Below are positions 38,315 to 44,338 of a DNA stretch of 64,000 bases, piece after piece. The notes below the pieces were generated by a model, which saw only the letters and a list, made by a program, of their open reading frames with translations, did not search any database and had not been told where the DNA came from. Source of the stretch: Micromonospora sp. C31 (GTDB lineage: Bacteria > Actinomycetota > Actinomycetes > Mycobacteriales > Micromonosporaceae); NCBI RefSeq assembly GCF_018070575.1, contig NZ_JAGPXN010000003.1:224589-288588 (forward strand), written 5' to 3'. The stretch's first letter is position 1, and every line of letters begins with the position of its first letter. The position numbers and the translations under genes are program-made.

Positions 38315-39268
38315 GTGTCCACCTTCGAGGACTATGCGGCGCTGGCCCGCCACCTCGCCGCGCAGCGGCGGGCCGGCGAGCAGGGTGCCGCCGCCGAGTC
38401 GGCCCGCCGCCGGGACCTGCACGCCGCCGTCGACTACCTCGACCGCCGGCTCACCGCGCAGGGGCAGCGCCTCGACCAGCTCGGCCACATGATCGGCTGC
38501 CCACCCCCGCTCCCCGGGCAGCCGCCTCCCGGCACCGCCCCGGTCGGCCCGGCGCCTGACGCGCCGACGTCGGGCGGTCCGTTTGCGCCCGCGCCGACGT
38601 CGGGCGGTCCGTTTGCGCCCGCGCCGACGTCGGGCGGCCCGGTGTCGCCTGCGTCCACCTCGGCCGGTCCGTCGGTCGTCGGGGTGCCGCCGGCCGGGCC
38701 GTCCCACGGGTTGCCGCGACCGGGGACGGGGTCGACCGGCGGCGCAGCCGCCGCGCCGGGGCGGCCGGGGGTCGGGGCGTACCCCCAGGGGAGCCCGGGG
38801 GAGACGGCGCTGGCGGTGCCGGGCGGGGTGCCCGCGCCGCGCGCCGGGGAGCTGGACCCGTCGGCGGAGCTGGAGTCGGCGCGGCGCTGGGCCGACGAGG
38901 CCGACCGGCTGGGCCAGCAGGTCGAGCTGACGGCCCAGCGCCCGGCGCTGCTGCCGGGCTGGTCACCGGTGGCCCGGGCGCTCGCCGTCTATCTCGCCTG
39001 TGCCGGCGTCGGCGTGCTGCTGATGCTGGTCATGGTGCTCGCCTCCGGCGTCGGGGCACTCGGCCTCGGCACGCTCTACACGTGGATGTGCGCCGGGCTG
39101 CCCGCCGTGTCGCTGATCGCCGGGTGGCTCGTCCTCGGTCGCTGGGGCACGCCCGCCGTGGTCGCCGGCACGCCACCGCGCTACCCCCTGCTGGGCATCC
39201 TGGTCTGTTTCCTGGCCGTCCCGCTGGCCTACTGCGGCTACCTGCTGATGTTCCGCGCCCTGCGTTGA
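38315..39268 (+). CDS. Coiled-coil, proline-rich, C-terminal membrane protein
   Basis: 317 residues, family not recognised. Residues 1-60 are helical and probably coiled-coil (ARHLAAQRRAGEQGAAAESA, LDRRLTAQGQRLDQLGHMIG). Residues ~64-190 are Pro/Gly/Ser-rich with a tandem decapeptide-like repeat (PTSGGPFAPA), then a second helical segment (ELESARRWADEADRLGQQVE), and three hydrophobic helices at ~225-317. The GTG abuts the FtsK stop, so the two are co-expressed and this protein is a candidate membrane anchor or adaptor for the ATPase. Function not known. Confidence 0.75.
   Translation: MSTFEDYAALARHLAAQRRAGEQGAAAESARRRDLHAAVDYLDRRLTAQGQRLDQLGHMIGCPPPLPGQPPPGTAPVGPAPDAPTSGGPFAPAPTSGGPFAPAPTSGGPVSPASTSAGPSVVGVPPAGPSHGLPRPGTGSTGGAAAAPGRPGVGAYPQGSPGETALAVPGGVPAPRAGELDPSAELESARRWADEADRLGQQVELTAQRPALLPGWSPVARALAVYLACAGVGVLLMLVMVLASGVGALGLGTLYTWMCAGLPAVSLIAGWLVLGRWGTPAVVAGTPPRYPLLGILVCFLAVPLAYCGYLLMFRALR
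38561..38639. repeat. 30-bp tandem repeat, 2.6 copies, inside a coding region
   Basis: Identical units start at 38561 and 38591, with a partial third from 38621; each begins GCGCCGACGTCGGGCGGTCC. The unit is a multiple of 3, so it encodes an in-frame peptide repeat of the linker. Confidence 0.9.
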
Positions 39269-39694
39269 CGCCGTGCCGTCGCGCCGGGCGGCGGTCTCGG
39301 TGGCGGCGAGGAAGGCGTCCAGCTCGGTGGGGGTGAGCCCCTCGTCCTCCAGCAGCGCCAACAGCAGCACCGTGCCGGCGGTCACCGCACCGGCGGTGCC
39401 GGGCGGCGGCGGGCGCTCGCCCAGGGCCGCGCCGAGCAGCGCCTCCGCCAGCGTCGGGTCGACGTCCACGCCGGTCAGGTCGTAGCGTTCCCGGGCCGCC
39501 GCGACGAACCTGATCAGCGGCGCGCGGTCCTGCCCGGCGACGAAGCGGCGCCGCGCGGCCACCAGCAGCGCCCCGGCGAGCAGGTCGGCGTAGCGCAGCC
39601 ACTGCGGCTCGGTGAACCGGCGCAACCGGCGGTCGTGCCGGCCGAGCCGCCCGTCGAGCAGGCTCCGCAGGGCGGTCGTCGGTTCGTCGGTCAT
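38963..39694 (-). CDS. Hypothetical protein with antisense 3' tail
   Basis: Frame of 243 codons. The first ~140 residues look like a real helical protein (RSLLDGRLGRHDRRLRRFTE, WLRYADLLAGALLVAARRRF, VLLLALLEDEGLTPTELDAF). After about residue 142 the frame runs antisense to the membrane protein gene for 306 bp and the composition becomes shadow-like (Gln/His/Gly-rich). The original stop may have been lost, or the tail may simply be non-functional. ATG 39694 overlaps the upstream gene's stop (ATGA). Third gene of the minus-strand operon. Family unknown. Confidence 0.5.
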   Translation of the reverse strand: MTDEPTTALRSLLDGRLGRHDRRLRRFTEPQWLRYADLLAGALLVAARRRFVAGQDRAPLIRFVAAARERYDLTGVDVDPTLAEALLGAALGERPPPPGTAGAVTAGTVLLLALLEDEGLTPTELDAFLAATETAARRDGTASTQGAEHQQVAAVGQRDGQETDQDAQQGVARWRAGDHGGRAPATEDEPPGDQRHGGQPGAHPRVERAEAECPDAGGEHHDQHQQHADAGTGEIDGERPGHR

Positions 39695-40692
39695 GGGCGG
39701 TTCCACCTTCCTCGGTTCTGTCGGCTGCGTGGCAGGCCCACTCCGGCCCGCCGGTCGTGCCGCCTGGTGTTGGCGGCGACCAGCGCGGCGGCGGCCCGTG
39801 CCCCCTGGGCGGTCGCCTGGGCGGTCGCTGATGTCTGTGCCTGCGCCGGGACGGCGGTCAACGGCGCGACCAGCTTCCCGTCGGCCCGCTGCGGCGGCAG
39901 CGCGGGTGCCGGCTCCGGGTCGCCGGCCAGGGCGGCCCACCGGTCGATGGCCCGGCCGCCGAGCGCCAGCCGCGCCGCCACCAGGTCGAGCCGGGCTACG
40001 GCCGCCCGGAAGCGGCCCGCCGCGACCAGGTCGCCCGGGTCGCCCGCCGCGTCGGGCCGCAGCGGCAGAGCGCCCCCGGAGGCGGGGCCGGAACGCTCGG
40101 GGCGGCGGCGGATCCGGTCCTCGGCCGCGGCCAGCCACCATCGGGTCCTGGCGGCCTCGGCGGCGGCCCGGTCCGCGTCGGCGCGGGCCGCCCGCAGCCC
40201 GGCGAGCAGGTCACCGGCGCTGCCGGAGCCGGCCCGGGCCACGCCAAGGCCGGCGTGCACGAGGCTCAGCGCCCGCCAGCATTCGGTCACGGCGTCCTGC
40301 CAGGGCAGCCGCCGGCCGGGCGGTCCCGCGCCGTGCAGCAGCCCGCCGGGCGGTCCCGCGCCGTGCAGCAGCCCGCCGGCCCGGTCGGCTGCCGCGATGG
40401 TCGCCAGCCAGGCGTCGCGCAGCCGGTCGACCGCACGCTCGTGCCCCGGCAGTTCCGGCGGCACCGGCCGGCCCCGGGGCGCCGGCAGGCCGGGCGACGC
40501 CGGGCGGATCGGCGGCGGGGCGTCGCGCCGGTCGTGCAGTCGGGCCCGCGCGGCGCGCTGCGCGTCGCAGGGGCCGGGCCGTCCGCAGCCACGGCAGATC
40601 CCGGTGTACGCCTCCGTGCCGTGCTCGACCACCGTCCGCCGCGCCTCGGCCAGTTCGAGCAGTACGTGCCGGCGCAGCTCGTCGGCGTTCAC
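39691..40692 (-). CDS. Hypothetical protein with Cys-cluster N-terminus
   Basis: 333 residues, unrecognised family. The N-terminus has a helix, then a compact cysteine cluster YTGICRGCGRPGPCDAQRAA (C-x2-C-x5-C), which looks like a small zinc-binding knuckle. A helical, Ala/Arg-rich body follows (residues ~85-310), containing the duplicated GGLLHGAGPP. GTG 40692 overlaps the upstream stop by 4 bp. The cluster resembles that of the gene before it and of the protein at 50797-51051. Confidence 0.6.
   Translation of the reverse strand: MNADELRRHVLLELAEARRTVVEHGTEAYTGICRGCGRPGPCDAQRAARARLHDRRDAPPPIRPASPGLPAPRGRPVPPELPGHERAVDRLRDAWLATIAAADRAGGLLHGAGPPGGLLHGAGPPGRRLPWQDAVTECWRALSLVHAGLGVARAGSGSAGDLLAGLRAARADADRAAAEAARTRWWLAAAEDRIRRRPERSGPASGGALPLRPDAAGDPGDLVAAGRFRAAVARLDLVAARLALGGRAIDRWAALAGDPEPAPALPPQRADGKLVAPLTAVPAQAQTSATAQATAQGARAAAALVAANTRRHDRRAGVGLPRSRQNRGRWNRP
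40321..40380. repeat. 30-bp tandem duplication in a coding region
   Basis: Two copies, 40321-40350 and 40351-40380, beginning CGGTCCCGCGCCGTGCAGCA and differing at one base. In frame, so it duplicates a decapeptide in the minus-strand gene. Confidence 0.9.
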
Positions 40693-40940
40693 GGGGCGAC
40701 CCGGGCGTGCTTCACCAGCAGGGCGAAGCTCACCTCCGGGCACGGGTACGGCTCGCCGCACCCGCACATCCAGCGCGTCACGGGCCGGGGCGGGTGGGCG
40801 AACAGCACGTCGTCGGCGTCCTCGACGTCCTGCGCCGACGCGAATGACCGCCCGGCGGCGGGTGCCGTGTCGTTCTGCGGTGGCGCGTGGTCGTTCACCG
40901 GTACGCGGCCGGCGGGTGGTGGATCTGGTTCGTGGGGCAC
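40689..40940 (-). CDS. Small protein with C-x-C-x5-C cluster
   Basis: 83 residues from GTG 40940, or 69 from GTG 40898. The C-terminal third carries RWMCGCGEPYPCPEVSFALL, a compact cysteine cluster typical of small actinobacterial zinc-knuckle proteins; the rest is acidic and likely disordered. First gene of the minus-strand operon of three (4-bp overlaps throughout), divergent from the GntR gene and sharing its control region. No enzymatic motif. Exact start uncertain. Confidence 0.5.
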   Translation of the reverse strand: MPHEPDPPPAGRVPVNDHAPPQNDTAPAAGRSFASAQDVEDADDVLFAHPPRPVTRWMCGCGEPYPCPEVSFALLVKHARVAP

Positions 40941-41107
40941 GAGGGGGTCTCCCGTCCGTCGATGGCGGTGCGGAATCCAGCCGGGGCCGCGTGCGGCGAC
41001 CACGGCACGCCCGGCCGACCGGGGGGATCGACCGGCCGGGCGCTCTGTGCGGTGGGGAAGAACCAACTCCGGGTTGCAGACCTGGGAGCCGGTCAGGGCC
41101 AACTTTA

Positions 41108-41169
41108 CACATGTAGTCACGGATAGCAAGGACGAGAACACATTGCTTGTCACAAGTAGTCACGCGTGA
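41108..41169. promoter_or_regulatory. Repeated sites between the GntR gene and the Cys-cluster operon
   Basis: CACATGTAGTCACG (41108-41121) and CACAAGTAGTCACG (41151-41164) differ at one base and lie 43 bp apart, about four helical turns. The second runs into a perfect palindrome TCACGCGTGA (41160-41169), about 30 bp before the GntR start. These are likely operator sites for the GntR protein, governing both directions. Confidence 0.5.
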
Positions 41170-41199
41170 TCAAATGAGCGGGCAGACCTGGGAGTCCAT

Positions 41200-41427
41200 A
41201 TGCCCGTAAAGCCCAAGTGGGAACAGCTCGCGGACCACATCCGTGGTCAGATCGAGTCAGGCGAACTTCAGCCGGGGGACCGGCTGCCCTCTACCGTCCA
41301 GCTCACGACCCAACACAACGTCTCCACCACAGTCGTCCGCCAGGCGATCCTGGTGTTGCAGACGCAGGGCTGGGTGCAGGGCGTTCACGGGCTGGGCGTC
41401 TTCGTCGCCGAACGGCAGACGGACTGA
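41200..41427 (+). CDS. Minimal GntR-family regulator
   Basis: 75 residues: almost only the GntR winged helix (WEQLADHIRGQIESGELQPG, DRLPSTVQLTTQHNVSTTVV, RQAILVLQTQGWVQGVHGLG), with no effector domain. Such short GntR proteins occur as regulators in actinomycete mobile elements and near small gene clusters. ATG 41200 has GGGAG upstream. It is divergent from the Cys-cluster operon and faces away from the FtsK unit. It is the best candidate regulator of that region. No ligand site, so release from DNA would need a partner or competition. Confidence 0.88.
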   Translation: MPVKPKWEQLADHIRGQIESGELQPGDRLPSTVQLTTQHNVSTTVVRQAILVLQTQGWVQGVHGLGVFVAERQTD

Positions 41428-41461
41428 CCGCTGCCGAGGGCCACGTCCCCGTACTTCCCGT

Positions 41462-41521
41462 AGATCTTGGCAGCCTTCGGCCCTGAGCGGGGCGCTATAT
41501 CTCCAAGATCTGGCCGCCGGT
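41462..41521. repeat. Hairpin with AGATCTTGG arms
   Basis: AGATCTTGG (41462-41470) and CCAAGATCT (41513-41521), perfect arms with a 42-bp loop region, 34 bp after the GntR stop. The same arm sequence forms the hairpin at 61654-61705. Probably a terminator or a dispersed repeat family. Confidence 0.6.
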
Positions 41522-41534
41522 GATGTCTTTACGT

Positions 41535-41573
41535 GATCGCGCGGTCGCGATCGGTGCGTCGATCTCGTACTCT
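41535..41573 (+). promoter_or_regulatory. Promoter with palindrome upstream of the DUF6244-like gene
   Basis: GATCGCG-CGGT-CGCGATC (41535-41552), a perfect 7-bp inverted repeat, covers the expected -35 region of a -10 box TACTCT at 41568-41573. Transcription would start near 41580, giving a ~57-nt leader with GGGGGAGGG before GTG 41637. The palindrome may be an operator. Confidence 0.4.
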
Positions 41574-41636
41574 CCTCTGTGGTCGTGGCTCGTGCGGAGG
41601 CGCGACGGTTGTCCGTGGTGGATCGGGGGAGGGCAC

Positions 41637-41900
41637 GTGAGCGCAGCGGAGATGATCGCCAGACTGGCGGCGGCGTCGCAGAAGCTGGACGAGGCCAAGG
41701 CCAAGACGGCGGCGGCTGCCCAGGACGCGGCCGAGGCGCGGCAACTTGTCGCGGGCGCGTTGCAGGGCATCGGGGCCGGGCCGCTGATCGGGATGATCGA
41801 TTCGTACCGCGAGGCGCTGATGCGGGCCGCGCAGGGCAGCGAACCGGCGAAGCAGCAGGTTCAGGAGACGATCGCCAAGGTGCACGCGCTGGGAAACTGA
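41637..41900 (+). CDS. DUF6244-like small helical protein
   Basis: 87 residues, mostly helical and probably coiled-coil (MIARLAAASQKLDEAKAKTA, AQDAAEARQLVAGALQGIGA), ending in TIAKVHALGN. It resembles a small Micromonospora-type family (DUF6244) of unknown function; the match is from memory. Heptad-like spacing suggests self-assembly or a structural partner role. GTG 41637 has a strong GGGGGAGGG. First of a likely three-gene unit with the two ORFs that follow. Confidence 0.7.
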   Translation: MSAAEMIARLAAASQKLDEAKAKTAAAAQDAAEARQLVAGALQGIGAGPLIGMIDSYREALMRAAQGSEPAKQQVQETIAKVHALGN

Positions 41901-41953
41901 GCACGGGTGGTGGCGGCACAACCAGCCAACCACCCGGGCAACCCCTGACCGAT

Positions 41954-42091
41954 GTGCTGGAGCCGGAGGCCGCTGTGCTGCTTGCGTTCGTCGTCTCCGG
42001 CAGCTTGCTTTCCTCACGCCCCCAAGGCGAGGGAAAGTGGTGGTTCAACTATCTGGACAAGGTTGAGGCGGCGATCGAGGCGGCGGGATGA
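41954..42091 (+). CDS. Small ORF coupled to the next gene
   Basis: 45 residues from GTG 41954: LEPEAAVLLAFVVSGSLLSS then GKWWFNYLDKVEAAIEAAG. The stop overlaps the next ATG (ATGA), and the amino-acid composition is protein-like. The frame is open further upstream but overlaps the previous gene, so the start is uncertain. No homologue recognised. Confidence 0.3.
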   Translation: MLEPEAAVLLAFVVSGSLLSSRPQGEGKWWFNYLDKVEAAIEAAG

Positions 42092-42555
42092 CCGGGGTGT
42101 CCGAGCCGGCGACGCGTGACGGTGGGGTGCTGGACGGGTTCCACCTCCGGCAGGTGCCGGGTGGCATCGGCACCGAAATCTCCGACTTCGCCAGCGAATG
42201 GGAGGACGTGCGGTCCGCCACTCGGGTGTGGGAGCGGCAGACCGACGACGGCTACCGGGTCGACCTGCGCGTCCACGTCCTGCGCGGCGACCGTCTGACC
42301 GACCTTTCGGCGCTGCGTGAGTTCCTCGCCGAATACCACGAGCGCGACCCCGCCGACTGGCCGTTGACCGAATTCCCGCACGGTGACACCACGGGGCTTC
42401 ATGACGACTCGCAGGCGTTCTGGTTGGCCGAGCCCGGCGTCGCCGTCAACGTGCTGGTCGACCCCGCTCAGGTCGACCGGGGGCAGCTCCTGGCAACGGC
42501 GCTTGCCGTGGTGGCCGTCGGAGAGCGGGATGGAAGCTCGCGGTCACCTCGGTGA
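42088..42555 (+). CDS. Hypothetical protein
   Basis: 155 residues, acidic, no membrane helix or known motif: FHLRQVPGGIGTEISDFASE, VWERQTDDGYRVDLRVHVLR, LREFLAEYHERDPADWPLTE, FWLAEPGVAVNVLVDPAQVD. Reads as a compact alpha/beta protein. ATG 42088 is coupled to the preceding small ORF (ATGA). Together with the DUF6244-like gene it may form a small lineage-specific operon of unknown role. Confidence 0.6.
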   Translation: MTGVSEPATRDGGVLDGFHLRQVPGGIGTEISDFASEWEDVRSATRVWERQTDDGYRVDLRVHVLRGDRLTDLSALREFLAEYHERDPADWPLTEFPHGDTTGLHDDSQAFWLAEPGVAVNVLVDPAQVDRGQLLATALAVVAVGERDGSSRSPR

Positions 42556-42813
42556 ACCCTGAGAACGGCACGCGGTTCGCCCTCCCGGCACGATCGATCT
42601 CGACGAGCACGGGCGCTTCAGGACCATGGGCGTCGAGCGGCGGGAGTCTGCAAACGTTCCCGGCCCGGTGTCGGATCCGCCGCGGGTCGTTCGTGGAACA
42701 GGTGAAGGCAGTCGGTGCTGGCCTTCCGGGGACAAGCTCGCCTCCCGGGACAAGGGAGCCATGAGACGGCCCGGTACCTGATCTAGTTCGATGGACCATC
42801 GAGAGGCAACGGC
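42556..42813 (+). other. Gap with possible gene remnant
   Basis: No intact gene. One frame reads NGTRFALP, and one shift later another reads GTIDLDEHGRFRTMG, which together look like one interrupted protein segment. This suggests a frameshifted remnant; it may also be chance. ATG 42814 of the next gene has GAGAGGC upstream. Confidence 0.25.
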
Positions 42814-43377
42814 ATGGGCAAGCTCATCTACGTGACGAACGTGTCGCTTGACGGCTACATCGAGGACGAACGCGGCAGGTTCGACTGGTTCCCACCCGAC
42901 GACGAGGTGTTCGCGTTCACCACCGACCTCCTGCGGTCTGTGGGCACGTTCCTCTACGGGCGGCGCCTGTACGAGGCGATGGCCGTCTGGGAGACCGACG
43001 CCGCTCTGGCCGCGCAGTCCGACCTGATGGCCGACTTCGCGAGCGCCTGGCAGGCGGCGAGCAAGGTCGTGTACTCCACCACCCTCGCCGCGGCGTCGAC
43101 TGCCGACACCCGACTCGAACGCCGTTTCGACCCCGCCGCAGTACATGAACTGAAGGCCACGGCCAGCAGTGACCTCACCGTAGGGGGCGCGAACCTCGCG
43201 ACGCAGGCTTTCAGGGCCGGGCTGGTCGACGAGTGCCAGCTGTTCGTCCTGCCCGTCATCGTCGGCGGGGGCAAGCCAGGGCTGCCGACAGGCATGCGCG
43301 CCGACCTTGAGCTCCTCGATGAGCGCCGGTTCCGAAACGGCGTCGTACACCTGCGCTACCGCCCTCTCGGGCAGTAG
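42814..43377 (+). CDS. Dihydrofolate-reductase-fold (RibD C-terminal) protein
   Basis: 187 residues. RibD_C/YyaP group: KLIYVTNVSLDGYIEDERGR at the N-terminus, TFLYGRRLYEAMAVWE, then DLTVGGANLATQAFRAGLVD and ELQLFV-like ECQLFVLPVIVGGGKPGL. The fold binds NADPH and reduces a small heterocycle; actual substrate unknown. Complete. It stands on its own, convergent with the following minus-strand gene. Confidence 0.88.
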   Translation: MGKLIYVTNVSLDGYIEDERGRFDWFPPDDEVFAFTTDLLRSVGTFLYGRRLYEAMAVWETDAALAAQSDLMADFASAWQAASKVVYSTTLAAASTADTRLERRFDPAAVHELKATASSDLTVGGANLATQAFRAGLVDECQLFVLPVIVGGGKPGLPTGMRADLELLDERRFRNGVVHLRYRPLGQ

Positions 43378-43418
43378 ACGGCAGCCCTCATCCGGTGCCG
43401 TCGAGCCGAAGGCGGCGG

Positions 43419-43964
43419 TCAGGAACTCCTGGGGAGTTCCTCCGGCCACCGCTGGCGGTCGACGCTGGTCTCCCACTCGGCCACCGGGCCTGACCCTCCA
43501 GCGCGGGCCGCGGCCCGGTCGACGACCGGGAAGTCCGCCCCGCCAACCAGCTGGTGCGTTCCGCGCCCCTGCTCGGTCTTCGCGGCCAGCACGTAGGTCG
43601 TGCCGGGCCGCAGCAGGGGCTCGCCCTCGACCCGCCAGGTGTCCTTGCCGAGGGTCCCGCCCAACTGGACCATCCGCAGCGTCTTGCCCGGGTCGCCCTT
43701 GAGGGTCTGGTCCACCGTCACGTCGAAGACCGTGTAGGGCGTGCCGTCGCGTTCCTGCACCTCGGCGATGCGGTCCACCGTCGCGACGACGACGTAGTCG
43801 GCGAACCCGGCCACCTTCGTCTCGTCCTTCACGTCGAACGCGTAGGACGAGTGCACCGAGTGCATCTCACCCGCGCGCAGCGAGTCGTAGGCGAACCACC
43901 CGCCAGAGGCCACCGCGACGGCGGCGGCACCTGCGACCAGCGGTCGAACAAGGCGGCGCTCCAT
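43419..43964 (-). CDS. Membrane-anchored hypothetical exported protein
   Basis: 181 residues. One N-terminal helix (RPLVAGAAAVAVASGGWFAY) acts as signal or anchor, without a lipobox cysteine. The exterior domain is beta-rich: FADYVVVATVDRIAEVQERD, YTVFDVTVDQTLKGDPGKTL, RPGTTYVLAAKTEQGRGTHQ. This pattern is seen in small secreted proteins of unknown function. ATG 43964 is preferred; GTG 43973 also possible. Confidence 0.6.
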   Translation of the reverse strand: MERRLVRPLVAGAAAVAVASGGWFAYDSLRAGEMHSVHSSYAFDVKDETKVAGFADYVVVATVDRIAEVQERDGTPYTVFDVTVDQTLKGDPGKTLRMVQLGGTLGKDTWRVEGEPLLRPGTTYVLAAKTEQGRGTHQLVGGADFPVVDRAAARAGGSGPVAEWETSVDRQRWPEELPRSS

Positions 43965-44027
43965 GCTCAGTACCCCCACCCCCCCCGGCGGCAGATCCGA
44001 TGATCTCGCCGGGCGACGAACGAACAA

Positions 44028-44252
44028 GTGTCTGACACACTCGGCGGCGTGTTTGTCACCATCACGCTACGAAACGTCGGCACGGCTGCCATCACGGTTG
44101 GGCTCCTCGTCGCCGTGCTGACCCTCGGGACCGCCAGCGACCGTCCATTCATCCTCGCTGGGCTGCTCGTCCTCGTCGGTACGGGCCTCCGGTTGGAGGC
44201 TGCCGTCCGCGCTCGGGCCGTCGGAGGTTGTCGCACCCCGGATGTCGGATAG
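44028..44252 (+). CDS. Possible small two-helix membrane protein
   Basis: 74 residues with two hydrophobic segments (TAAITVGLLVAVLTLGTA and FILAGLLVLVGTGLRLEA). No ribosome binding site is obvious and the start GTG 44028 is itself part of a palindrome (GTGTC-T-GACAC, 44028-44038). Divergent from the exported protein gene. May be spurious. Confidence 0.3.
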   Translation: MSDTLGGVFVTITLRNVGTAAITVGLLVAVLTLGTASDRPFILAGLLVLVGTGLRLEAAVRARAVGGCRTPDVG

Positions 44253-44338
44253 GCGATAGGTCCCCGTCGAGAGGTGTCCGTGTTGATCGTGGGCCCCTAT
44301 CCTGACGTGTTCATCGGGGCCTATGGACGTGGGGAAAC

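Noticed and set aside
38561..38639. 30-bp repeat as a CRISPR array
   Set aside because: Copies are directly adjacent with no spacers and encode an in-frame peptide repeat.
41579..42091. 170-codon plus-strand frame starting 5 nt after a -10 box
   Set aside because: Its first two thirds are the shifted frame of the DUF6244-like gene, Gly/Arg-rich and shadow-like; only the last 45 codons look protein-like.
35768..42555. Integrative conjugative element (AICE)
   Set aside because: An FtsK-type protein and a small GntR gene fit, but no integrase, excisionase, replication gene, tRNA or att repeats are visible.
42446..42799. 117-codon minus-strand frame
   Set aside because: Overlaps the hypothetical gene at 42088-42555 and has no motif or ribosome binding site.
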